Positions 1 to 10,126 of a DNA stretch of 22,500 bases are shown here, in pieces; within the stretch, counting starts at the first letter, position 1; each line of letters opens with the position of its first letter. Below the pieces are notes generated by a model. The model was given only the letters and a program-made list of their open reading frames with translations. It made no database searches and was not told where the DNA came from. The stretch spans positions 5,001-27,500 of the forward strand of contig ADNK01001807.1 of the NCBI GenBank assembly GCA_000320545.1. Direction: 5' to 3'. Both the position numbers and the translations under genes were made by a program. Source of the stretch: Bigelowiella natans CCMP2755 (Eukaryota; Cercozoa; Chlorarachniophyceae).

Positions 1-124
1 CATGCGATGCACTACTTTAGTAACTGCTTGACAAGATGAGGTGTGTCGTCTAGGAGCTAGCTGCAGTGCATGCGATGCACTACTTTAGTAACTGCTTGAC
101 AAGATGAGGTGTGTCGTCTAGGAG
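1..124. repeat. 68-bp tandem repeat, about 1.8 copies
   Basis: Bases 1-56 recur without visible change at 69-124, separated by a 12-base spacer (57-68), which gives a 68-bp period. The array is cut by the left edge of the window and ends in a TG microsatellite. It is probably the end of a minisatellite. Confidence 0.93.
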
Positions 125-143
125 TGTGTGTGTGTGTGTGTGT
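124..143. repeat. (TG)n microsatellite
   Basis: Uninterrupted TG dinucleotides that directly follow the second 68-bp unit. Confidence 0.9.
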
Positions 144-1206
144 TTATATGTGCATGCGTGTGCTGCACTCGCTCAATGCATGCTAGTATGCTACCTGTGC
201 GCTGCGCGCGCATTTGACTTTACTTTTTCACTAGATATTATTATTCAATGGCCAAATAGTTTGTTCCTTGAATTTTCATCACGTATACGTACATGTTCTA
301 ACGCTGACTTTTCGGCGGATTCAGTTGCAGGGAAAAACCACCTACAACTAAACAAAGAACTCCTATGCACGGACTCGCACATTTTCAACATACAATATTG
401 CTGCTACTTTACAATACTGCTGTTGTTGTAGCTGATGATGCTGCTGCTTCTGCTTTCTGCTACTGCTACTGCTACTACTACTACTACTACTACCACTGCT
501 GACACTGGAAATGACATTGCAAGTTATTATGACAATGAAATTTGACCCAATATACTGCCATTGTCATTCACCAAATGCTGCAACTGCTGTCTAGTTTCTA
601 GCAATGCTATCGCTGCTAACCCTAGACCCACCAGCAAAATGCATGTTCTTCGCCTCGAATTTTGCCTTTTGCCCAATTAAAAGCTTTGAGCGAGGAAAGT
701 CGTTGTGAAGTGAATTGCCGTGATGCTATCAAGATGTCAGAAATTGTCTTACTCTTTTTGCGACCACTTCATGGAGCGATGTGCAATGCTAGAATGGGAA
801 ATGGGGAAGTGCTTTTGTTACAGCTTTCTAGCCATCATTCAGACGAGCCGAATGCGTGCATCATTGTGCATCATTATATGCGCCTCACTCATTTTAATTG
901 TCGCTCGTTGTTACGAATGAAAAACGGTCTGATTTGCGACCGCAAGCAAGCGCATTGGACAAACGTGTAATAACCGAATGGCAACGAAACATGCCTCATG
1001 CATGTTGTACAGTAACCGATGCAAGCTAGCAAGCAGAACATAGAACATAATATAGACATGTACTCTTTGTTGATTTGCAATGCCATTACTCACTGGATAA
1101 CTCCTTGATTTTAAGCCATATACACGCACACTAGAGACGCCAAAACTTCAAAGGAAAAAAAAAAGTCTATTCTCGCCTTCTATCGACAGATGCTGTGTAC
1201 GTCCAA
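144..1206. other. gene-poor region downstream of the kinase-TPR gene
   Basis: I find no convincing gene here. A trinucleotide-rich stretch of CTG/CTA/CTT units lies at about 418-500. The open frames at 111-431 and 662-970 have no recognisable domain and end in ordinary-looking sequence. The 3' UTR of the minus-strand gene that stops at 1207 must lie in the right-hand part. I see no clear AATAAA signal for it. Confidence 0.6.
418..500. repeat. imperfect trinucleotide repeat (CTG/CTA/CTT)
   Basis: Runs of GTT, GAT, CTG, then TAC/CTA triplets follow one another, including about six perfect CTA units around 470-492. No long reading frame uses it. Confidence 0.8.
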
Positions 1207-2327
1207 CTACTGGGGGCGGTGTCCACGCTGCTGTGCGCTGCTACCACCGCCCAGCAAATACCATATCCCTGCTGCCAAAGCAACAAATGCTCCTGCTCCG
1301 AGTGCGCCTATTGATACTAGAGCTAATTCTCGTGAAGGAAAGACAGCTAAGCTCTGTTTTCTTTCCTTTACGCTATGCTGGAGTCCCTGCTGCTGCTGTT
1401 GCGTTTCATCGCTACCTGCTGCGATTGAAGTCTTTTGTTTTGATTTCCATTGTTCAATGACCAATTTAGACCTCTGAATCTGCCTCGATAGAGGACCAAG
1501 ATCAGCAGCAGTGATCGCTGCTTTTCTATTACTGCTAGTTGTTCTTGCATCTTTTACCTCGTCAGCCTTTTCGTTTCTTCCCTCGCCATTTTCGATATTA
1601 GCGGTAGCTTTCAGCGCCAGCTTGTGCGTGATTCCTTCTAAAACAGACACTAGGTACTCCGCAGCTGCAGTAAACGATTCCTGTAGATCTGCTCGCCCAC
1701 ACGCTTGGCACATCTCTGCTAGATTCATGAGGATCGTAGTCATTTCCACCACATTCAAATTGCAGTTGTCCGCAATCATGCTTTCCTTCAAATGCTTCGT
1801 GCGCTCGAAGCTTTGGCGCAGCCGTGATGCCGCGGTGCCCTTGCGAGTCGCCGCTTGCCCTTGCAGCTGCGACTTGGCTTGTTCTTCAGCAATGCACTGG
1901 CAGAAGAAGAGGATGATGATGTTGGACAAAAGACCGATGTTGGAAAAAGCGGTTATGGCCTGGCTAAAGAGGGTGACGGCCTCTAGATTGCTGCGGAGAA
2001 TGAGCTTGTCGATGGCAATGTCCGCCACACAGTCCCAACTTGTTGGATGGCCGTGACCCAGCAATCTCTGGAAGATCCGGAGCGCGCTCATATGCAGCTC
2101 CATCATCTTCCCGACGTTGCCCTGGTAGCCAAACTGGCCAGCCAGGTTCTTGATATTGATGGCCACGTTCGGGTGGTTCTCGCCAAAGTAGGCGCGGTTT
2201 ATCTCCAGGGCCTGGCTGATGAGAGAGAGCGTCTCTTTGCGGTCTCCGAGCATCTCGTGAGCCGCGGCCAGGTTGTTCAACTGCATGGCCACCTGAAACA
2301 TGCGAATCCTCTATCGTCACAACTTAG

Positions 2328-2368
<41 letters not shown>

Positions 2369-4382
2369 ACGTCTTCGATGTGGATCGAGAATCGAGAAGG
2401 GTATTTATTTCCGGAACACATACCTGCGGATGGCGGTCGCCGAAGTGCTTGCGGGTGACGACGAGGGCCTTGCGCAGCATGTCCCTTTTCTTCGCATACC
2501 AACCGCAGTGCCCGTGCGCGTCCGCGAGGTATCCTTGCGCAAGAGCGACCTGTACGTGATGATGTTCATTGAAAGCGCCAATGATGAAGGTGAAGGTGAA
2601 GAAGAAGATGATGATGGGTGGGGGATGGACTTACATCAAAATGCGCTGGCCCGAATTCTGCCTCTAAGATCTTCACCGCGCGCGTATGGCACTCCACACC
2701 ATACTCGTATCTCGTAGCTGCCAGCGCCGCATTGCCCAGCTCCATAAGGACCTTGCCCACCTGCGTATTCGCCGCACCTATGAAAGGGAGGGAGAATGAT
2801 ACGCGCATCGAGCTTCATCAAAGCCAAACGGGAGGTCTACGACGATGCTGGTTCTCCCCCTCCCCCCCCCCCCCCAAAAAAAACAAAACAAAAACCAACC
2901 ATTCGCCTACCGAGCTTGGCCTCTATAATCTTCACCGCCTTCTCCAGGAGATCCACCTTACCGTCAGGGTTGTCTCCCTTCATCGTCTGGGCGAGCTGTA
3001 CCATCGTGAACGCTATCATCCAAGCGCTGCCGCCATCCGAGTGCTTCCCCAGCTGTTTCTCCTGGATCTTGTACGCGCGCTCCACGAGCGCGCGAGCCCG
3101 GCCCCCCTCCCCCAACTGCTGCAACACCCCCCCGAGATTGCGGTAGGTGCTCACGAGATTCAGGTGGTCGGGGCCAAAGGCCTTCTCTTGTATCCTCAGC
3201 GCTCTCTCAAGCAATGGCTTCATGCCCTTATAGTTGCCACAAGCGCCGTGCGCCTTCGCGAGCTGGATCAACACCTGCGCACTCTGCACGTGCTCAGCGC
3301 CGAATTGGCCTTCCAGCAGGCGGAGAGCGGCCTCGAGCATCGTCCGCGCTTCCGCCGCGCCTCCCCTCGCCAGCAACACGTCAGCTAGGTTGGCCATGCA
3401 CGAGGCCATTGCCCAGTGGTTGGTCCCGCCGTAATGGTGGCGGAAGATAGCAAGGGCGCGCTGGTAGCTCGTGGTGCTTGCCACGTAGTCGCCCTTTTGC
3501 GCGAGGGCGGCGCCGAGGGCCTCGAGAACAAGAGCAACACTGTTGTGCTCCTTGCCGAAGGACTTCTCGCGTATCGTCAGCGCGCGTCGCAGCAGGGCCT
3601 CCGCGTCGATGCTGAATCCAGCGTGGGAGGGGACCTTGGCGAGGAGGAGGAGTGTGTCACCCACACGCACGTGATCTCGCCCGAGCTGCGTCTCGTTTAT
3701 CGCCAGCGAGCGCTGCAAGCATTTGGCGCCTTTCGGATGGTCGCCTACGGCGATGTGACTGGCCCCGAGATTATCGAGGATGTAGGCGATCTGAAATTTC
3801 GGAGCGACGGGCGTGTTTGCGAGAGCGGCGAGGAGCGGTGTGGGATGTGTATGAATGTGTATGTTTTGCGAGTTTCTCTTTCGCCATCCCGCTTCCCCTC
3901 TCCTCTCCCCCCCCCACCTCTACTTCTCTCTTGGATAATTTGAATGTTTGCGCAACTTATGTTTATGCATATATATATATATATATATATATATGTATAA
4001 CCATCACCCGCTCTCCATCCTCACATTCCTACACAGTAGACGAAGACATGCACAAACGCCGCAACACTGAATGAGGCAGCACGCACCTGGTGATGTTCCT
4101 TGCCGAACATCTCCTCATAAAGAGGGAGACACGCAGTGAATATCTCCACGGCCTTTTGCGAGTGGCCAAGCTGCAGATGAGCGGTGCCAAGGTTCAACTT
4201 CATTGCATAAAACGAGTGCTTGGAAAGCTCCCCCCCCCCCCCCCCTTCCTTCGCATCAGCCCGGAAAATCTCATCGGCAGCCTCGAGAAGCTCGAGCGCG
4301 GCCTTTGAGTCTTTAAATTCTCCGAGGAAGCCCTGCCCCAGGTTCATCAGCGTGTTGATGCGACTAACCGACCGGTCCATCT

Positions 4383-4424
<42 letters not shown>

Positions 4425-7400
4425 GGAAGAAAGAGGGAGGGGGAGGGAAGAGATTCAATAACCTACCGATCATCATTCACAATCCAGGAAAAAAATTGTG
4501 CCCCGTATATTATATACACACGGGTGTTACCTGCAATCCAATGAATTCGGGCACGTTCTTATCGTCCACGCGCAGCTCGGAGCGCGGCCCCAAGACGCTC
4601 TCAAACTCATCGAAGATGAATAGAAGCGGCAGTTCCTGCATCAGCAGATGCGTGCGATTCTTAGATTAGCTGCCACGATGGTGGGATCTTCCATGGGATG
4701 AGAACAATGGTTGTCGTGGTTGTTGTTGTGGTTATCGTGGTTATTGCTATTGAGATCTCTGTGATGACGATGCTACCTTCGCTGCCTGGAGGCTTCTCTC
4801 GGAATCCCCCAAAAGCCCTCTCATCACCACGTCGATGGCATTTCTCAAGTCCGTCATGTTGCGCTCTGTGAGCTCCTCGCGCAGGAGGACGGGAACCCAG
4901 GCCTTTCGAGCGCTGGGCGTGGCTGGCGCGCGTGCAAGTGGGGAGGGAGAGGGGTGTCACCATGTGTGCATGTTTTAGAAAGGGCGAACCCACACACGCT
5001 AAAAAGAGTCATCAGATGAGAGGGAGGGGGGGGGGGAAGGGGGGGGGGAGGACACCTTGATGGCCAAATTCTGAGAAATCACGTCGATTCTCCGCCGATT
5101 GCGAGGAAGGAGCAGGAGAAGGCCCGTCACCTCCGACAGCCTTAACTCCATACTCAGAGGCCTTCTGCCCGTGACCGCTAGCGGCATAATCGCTGCTGTC
5201 GTTGACGTATTCCGCATCGTACTCCGCGTCGCCACAGCCGTCGTCAAGATCCCCCTCCTCTTGAACAACGATGATGTTGTTCTTTCCTTCGGTTGCACTG
5301 CTCTCTGTGCGTTGCGTTGCCTTTGACTCATTCTTCTGCTTCTCCTCCCCAGCGCCTTCTCCTTCCGCAGCCATAGGCACTCGAGAGGCCTTATCGTAGC
5401 CGCCCCCCTCGCCAGATTCGGCGCCATCATCGCTCGGTCTGGACATGTTCAGATCCGAGCTGTTGACTGCATACTCTGAGTTATCATATACAGCTCCATC
5501 CTCCGCCGCTCTACCCGATGTTTTCCCTTCTATATTTTTGCCAGCGGAATCATGATTTTCGTACTCAACAACCCGGATCTCTTCCGAATCTGCGTCGCCC
5601 CCCTCCCTATACGCACTATCGTCGTACTCGCAGCACTCCCCCGAGCCGCCGGCGCTCGTAACTTCTCTCCCCCCCCCCTGTTTCCCTTCGCCCGTGGCCA
5701 GGGCATGTTGGCACTCTTGGTTTGCAAGAGCTTTCCAGGCAGCCGTCGCACAACGAGACGCGAAGGCGTGCGCGACTAGGGATTTTCCGCTGCCGCTCTC
5801 CCCGAGGATGACTAACACTTGGGAAGAAGGCGAAGAAGGGGGAGTGGAGGGGTTATTAGACACGTTGCTTACCCTCCCGTTGTTGGCTGCCTCCTCATTG
5901 AGTTCCTCCTCCTCCTCTTTCGCCCCGTGGAGGAAATTGTCCAGCACAGCCTCTACACAGGAGGAGGAAGGAGGAGGAGGAGGAATGGGGGGGGCTGTCG
6001 TTGCCTGCTCCCCATCGCCAAGTGCAGAGTCGTTTTTGGTGTATTTCAGGTCGAAATTAATCGACATCGGGTTCTCAGCCGTAAGTGGAAGCGGCTTGTA
6101 GATTCGCAGTGGTTTTGCATACTTTGTCAGTCGGCTCTCCAACCTGCACGAAAACGGCGGTGAGGGCGATGAAACCAAAGCAGGAGGACAGGAGGGGGGG
6201 GCAAGGCAGCATCCCCTGCAGACAGATATGGCGGTTCGGATGGGGGTTCATACTTTTCGAGAAGGATCACTGAAGGGGTGCTGGGATGAGCTTTTTCAAG
6301 TAGCTGATAGCAGTCCTTGATAACCTACAAGCGACGAGAAGACCACACGCAAAACACACACACACACACACACACACATACACACACACACAGACACGTA
6401 CGCAAAACGAGACGAAAAGCATTTAAGAAAAATCATCGCAGGCGGCGCTGGCAAGACAGAGAATCCTCGGGCTTTAATACTGCGCAGAATAAAACAGCAA
6501 GAGGATAAAATTGATCCATGCTGTTTTCGCAACTCTGACCGAATCTATGGAAGGACGTGCTTCGGGCTCGAACGACCAACACGCCTTAATAACGCCCTTG
6601 ATTGTCTCTGGCCAGTGAGACTGTACCTCCTCCCTCTCCCCCCTCTCCATCTGCGCCCGCAGCGCACGGTTCCGCAATGGATTTCGCGGGTTTCGGCCGC
6701 TAACCAGCTGCCACACCATCAGGCCGAAAGCGTACATATCGTCTGGGGAGAACACACAGCATTCAATAGCACACAGTCATTGGAAGACAAACAGACCGGT
6801 TTTACGATGTGGAGGAGGCTGCCTAGAGAGGGCTGTTACCATCGATGGAAACAAAGCCCCAGTCGTAACAAACGGTCTCTCCCTGGCGTCAAGTCATAGC
6901 GCATGCAAACATACACACCTTGTGCTGAATCAGCATAGCTGCGACGCGCGCGGAAGTTGAGGCGCTGCGGCGACATGAAACGGACGTCCTGTAACCCCAT
7001 CTCGACCGCCTCTGCTTGCTGCGGGAGGAGGAGCAAGAAGCACGCACTAGTAAGATGAAAAGGTACGGAAGGACACCGCCCCCTCCGTGGAACAACAGAC
7101 AGGAATAAAAGAAAATTTGTAAAACAGTGAATTACTACATGCATCGCCCACATCATCACCTGCTCCGAAACCAAGCTATCTGCACCCGCCACGCCTAAGT
7201 CCGCCAGTTTCGCCCTCATCAGCCCGTCTACCAACACGTTTTCCCCTTTCAGATCTCGGTGGAGGATTCCTATGTGGGGAGGGGGGGGGGGGGAGAAGCG
7301 GGTACGTGCGTGCCCTTCAAACTAAAAGCTGCAAATAGGATGCGAACAAACCACCGACAAGTACCGTTTTTCTCGTGCCACGAGAAACAGGAGAAAAAAA

Positions 7401-7620
7401 AGTTTAATCATATAGCATTCCGCCGCTTTCATTGTCCAAACCCACAAGTGTTGCACCTTGAGAATGAAGATGCCGCAGCCCTTCTGCACACTCTATAATC
7501 CAGCGGTAAAGCATGCAGCGCGGAGCTCTCCTCGCCAATTTCACGTCGAGTTCTCCCATCTTGCAGAACTCCATTACTGCGGTCGGAGCACCGTCATAGG
7601 CCCACTAGATAGTATTACAT

Positions 7621-7672
<52 letters not shown>

Positions 7673-8496
7673 TTTATATATAAGTAAATATATATACTTT
7701 TACAATGATTAATTCATTACGACAAGGCTATTAAGAATATCCACTTCCTATCAATCGTCTATTACTATCTGCTCTGTAACTCACCACGCCGAGGAACTCT
7801 ACAATATTCTTGTGGGAAGCGCGAGAAAGCTGGGTAAGTTCCCAGCTCAACGCATCCTTTACTTGCTCCTTGAAGGTAATATATCATTCTGAGCCTGTAG
7901 CGTCCTTCGCTAATGTCTCTCACCTCTACTTTTCAATATAAAATCTTGAAGGCTAATGTTTCGAAAGATCGTTTTATTACCTGGGAAAGTCCAAGTTTTC
8001 GGTTTGATTGGATCCGAACAACCTGGCCAGTAGCAATAAACATCGATGATGCCACTGACAGATATGCTTCAACGCAAGACCTACCTTTACCGCCACTGTC
8101 TGCTCACGGTGCTTTCCGAGAAATACCTTACAAGTGGCAAAGCTCATAAGAAGAAATTCGTATTGCTCTGCAACACGCCCTTTGCTCAGGATTGCAGCAT
8201 CCAACTAGCACCGCTAATGAAATCGGCCTACCTCCCCAAACGCGCCGCTCCCCAGGCGCTTTGTGATGCTGATGTTCGTCTGTGCGAGAGATATGGCGAA
8301 TTGTGAGTGGACATATTCGAGCAAGGCTGATTTAAGAAGAGAGCTGCTGCATTACCAGACGTGGAAGGCCCAGCGAAGTAGCCAAACTTTCGATAGCATC
8401 CCCCCCCGTGTAACCTTTGCTGTCGTCCGACGATCCCACGGCTTCTGCGACCGCACCGCCGTTGCCATTCTCTCCCAACGCCTTGCCTACATCAGC
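1207..8496 (-). CDS. kinase - P-loop NTPase - TPR receptor-like membrane protein
   Basis: Spliced minus-strand gene; true start not found. Exons in order: 8356-8496, 8232-8279, 8085-8126, 7785-7868, 7457-7604, 7160-7269, 6919-7018, 6540-6742, 6254-6324, 5056-6143, 4777-4922, 4531-4635, 4087-4380, 2911-3790, 2635-2777, 2424-2549, 1207-2292. All junctions are GT-AG with matching phases, giving about 1604 residues. Kinase, about residues 48-310: Gly loop GSGAFGE (57-63), VAVK Lys77, HRDLKGEN (Asp160), DLG in place of DFG (Asp178), RFMSPQRL, DMYAFGLMVWQL, and RPSID near the end. This is TKL-like and looks active. NTPase module: P-loop GESGSGKS (430-437), an acidic insert at about 466-670, WVPVLLREEL, and a Walker B-like LLFIFDEFE (about 731-739). 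TPRs of the 42-residue kinesin-light-chain type run from 763 to about 1400. A Gln-rich linker and a hydrophobic segment (about 1566-1589) follow, with a 15-residue tail. The layout suggests an NLR-like sensor: TPRs sense, the NTPase switches, the kinase signals. The ligand and the membrane are unknown. The short interval from Walker B to the TPRs leaves no room for a standard ARC or winged-helix region, so the STAND label is tentative. Confidence 0.88.
2333..2365. repeat. (GA)n microsatellite in intron
   Basis: Lies in the 131-bp intron 2293-2423 of the kinase-TPR gene. In the sense orientation it reads (CT)n. Confidence 0.9.
3968..3994. repeat. (AT)n microsatellite in intron
   Basis: Lies within the 296-bp intron 3791-4086 of the kinase-TPR gene, next to a C-rich run at about 3908-3915. 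Confidence 0.9.
4230..4245 (-). repeat. 16-base G/C homopolymer inside a coding exon
   Basis: Sixteen C on the plus strand (G on the coding strand) lie in exon 4087-4380, within the first TPR block. They encode five Gly after DAKE and before ELSKHSF. A one-base change in length would shift the frame. Confidence 0.9.
4385..4421. repeat. (GA)n microsatellite forming a splice-acceptor tract
   Basis: Sense-strand (CT)n that ends a few bases before the acceptor AG of exon 4087-4380, so it is that intron's polypyrimidine tract. Confidence 0.9.
6354..6392. repeat. (CA)n microsatellite in intron
   Basis: CA repeat with one TA interruption, within the intron 6325-6539 of the kinase-TPR gene. Confidence 0.9.
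7623..7664. repeat. (AT)n microsatellite followed by poly-T
   Basis: About 21 AT units plus a T run, in the intron 7605-7784 just upstream (in the sense direction) of the kinase exon 7457-7604. Confidence 0.9.
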
Positions 8497-8672
8497 CTAA
8501 AGAAGGGATCACCAATGAAGAGGGCTTTGCTTTTGGTGACATGATGAAGACATGCACGCTGAGTGCTCGAAAAGCACCATCATCATCTACCGTCGGCATG
8601 GGTGTTCCGTTTGTTGCGCAGCGCTATTTTAGACTTATTATATTAGATATTGACCCGATATAAAAGTCACAC

Positions 8673-8795
8673 ATCATGCTTCGCGGGTCGCGATTTTGCT
8701 TTCCTGGAAGACGAAAGGCTCCTCTCCTGATTCTCAGATGCGGGCTGCACCAAAGCTTGCCAGCTGCGCGCCTTCGAGAGTATCAATGCCAGCCC
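8673..8795 (-). CDS. possible upstream exon of the kinase-TPR gene
   Basis: On the minus strand an open stretch of 41 codons, rich in Ser, Lys and Arg (it contains ENQERSLSSSRKAKSRPAKH), ends at a GT donor in phase 0. That joins in frame to the exon ending at 8496. The acceptor (TAG at 8796-8797) has a weak pyrimidine tract, and no in-frame ATG is seen here. A second open frame overlaps it, ending in TLEGAQLASFGAARI before a stop, so the choice of frame is uncertain. If it is real, the start codon lies still further upstream. Confidence 0.25.
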
Positions 8796-8950
8796 CTAAT
8801 TTTCGACATGCGACAAAGAGGAAGTCATGTCGGTTGAAAAAAAATGACAAAACTATCAGCACATTTCTAATTTGTTGCTAAAGGTTGCGAAATGGATGGC
8901 GTTCATTGCATTGATCGCATGGAAGTTAGTTCGAGGCACTGCATCTTGCA

Positions 8951-9058
8951 ACATTTTGGAAATGTAGTTCTTCATCATTGTTTCATTGTTTCATTGTTTC
9001 ATGATTCACACACTGCAAATGTCTTGTCACATTTTGGAAATGTAGTTCATCATCATTG
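8951..9058. repeat. direct repeat pair, 78 bp apart, with TTTCATTG units
   Basis: The sequence ACATTTTGGAAATGTAGTTC starts at 8951 and again at 9029, each copy followed by TCATCATTG. Between them lies (TTTCATTG)n. A related (TTCATTG)n array follows at about 9094-9132. Confidence 0.9.
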
Positions 9059-9093
9059 TGGTTCTGGCGCATGTGGTTTTTGATCAACGCTTT

Positions 9094-9132
9094 GTTCATT
9101 GTTCATTGTTCATCATTGTTCATTGTTCATTG
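9094..9132. repeat. (TTCATTG)n short tandem repeat
   Basis: Seven-base units TTCATTG repeat with one interruption (ATCATTG). The array lies just before the WD40 remnant. Confidence 0.85.
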
Positions 9133-9138
9133 ACTGCA

Positions 9139-9633
9139 ATGGTTGAAAGTTGCACGTTGTCGCTGCCAAATTGCATCCAGACCAAAGATGCATTGCTAGA
9201 TTGGCAAGCTGGCCCCTTCCAGCTCTCGGCCTCGGATGACAAGACCTGCATCCTCCGGAGCATCCAAGATGGGACCCGACTCCGAACGCTCAAAGGGTGC
9301 GCATGCTGGCATGTTCCAACGGTGCGGACTTTGGGTGAGGGGATGCGCCCTGTCGTCCAATTGCTGTCGTCTGAAGGCAAGCTGAAGCCCTCTGCCTCGT
9401 TTGACGGCATCTGCATCCTCTGGGACACCCAAGATGGGACTCAACTCCGAACGCTCAAAGGTTCCACTCAAATTTTGTTTGGATGCATCCTGCTAGCTAG
9501 CTAGCCTGTCGGTCGACGGCAAGCTCGCCCTCGCTCCCAGCTCTCGCTGACTCGGCCTGGCTAGCTGGAATGATGACAAGGCGCCGCATCCTTTGGAACA
9601 ACGAAGACGGGAGCCGACTCTGAACGCTCAAAG
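9139..9633 (+). pseudogene. decayed WD40-repeat array
   Basis: Three tandem, related WD-type units can be read on the plus strand. Unit 1 (about 9205-9297) has SASDDKTCILRSIQDGTRLR then TLKG. Unit 2 (about 9358-9461) has SSEGKLKPSASFDGICILWD and a matching TQLRTLKG end. Unit 3 (about 9506-9633) begins LSVDGKLALAPSSR, meets a stop, shifts frame, and resumes as RILWNNEDGSRL, where a TGA stop stands in place of the CGA Arg codon of units 1 and 2. A frame open from about 9139 covers only units 1 and 2 and ends at 9504. A working WD40 propeller needs about seven blades, so this is a remnant or a fragment of a retroposed or duplicated gene. The low divergence between units suggests recent tandem duplication in the source gene. 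Confidence 0.72.
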
Positions 9634-10057
9634 AACAAGCTCTAGAGCTAGCAAGGTACGAAGCTGGTTTCCAATGAGAAAGTCCAGAAATTGCTTCAAT
9701 CTAGCAATCCGAAGTGCCTGATGCTGCAGCGATGTTGTCAACAGATCTCATCATCATTGAACAATGGCATGAATGGCATGCGTCAATCCCACAATTGGAA
9801 ATGCCATGCATGCTAGCATGCGAGCAACACTGGAATAATCCAAGGTCAACCACGCGCTGGTGTTTAGCGCAGATCTTTTAGATTGCAAACGATGCAATTG
9901 CTTGCTGCACGCACATCTGTCTAGATCGACATGCATGTGCGTTGCAATTTGTGATGATCTTCTTAGGAAAGGCAATAAGATGCATGTGTGCATGTGTACT
10001 TGGATATGATTGTCGATCAGTATCCATCGCGCTGTGTCTGTACACATCTCTACGCAC

Positions 10058-10060
<3 letters not shown>

Positions 10061-10091
<31 letters not shown>
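10061..10091. repeat. (CT)n microsatellite
   Basis: About 15 CT units, 35 bases beyond the stop of the NPRL3-like gene, probably in its 3' UTR or downstream flank. Confidence 0.9.
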
Positions 10092-10093
<2 letters not shown>

Positions 10094-10126
10094 GAGAAGA
10101 CAGCTCACTTCTGAGAGCATCTTAAT

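Larger units (their letters stand above)
8797..10126. other. intergenic region with short repeats and WD40 remnants
   Basis: This lies between two minus-strand genes. It contains a pair of about 30-bp direct repeats, TTCATTG-type short repeats, a decayed WD40 array, TAGC/GCATGC-rich sequence at about 9490-9830, and a CT microsatellite at 10061-10091. No intact gene is visible. Confidence 0.7.

Noticed and set aside
662-970. 102-codon open frame near the left edge
   Set aside because: No domain, no splice or promoter context, and it lies in a repeat-like intergenic stretch.
1511-2056. 181-codon plus-strand open frame
   Set aside because: Antisense to the last exon of the kinase-TPR gene, with no recognisable domain.
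2618-3388. 256-codon plus-strand open frame
   Set aside because: It lies antisense to the TPR exons, crosses their splice sites and has no domain of its own.
3416-3943. 175-codon plus-strand open frame
   Set aside because: Antisense shadow of the TPR exon 2911-3790. The GC-rich coding strand opens the other frames.
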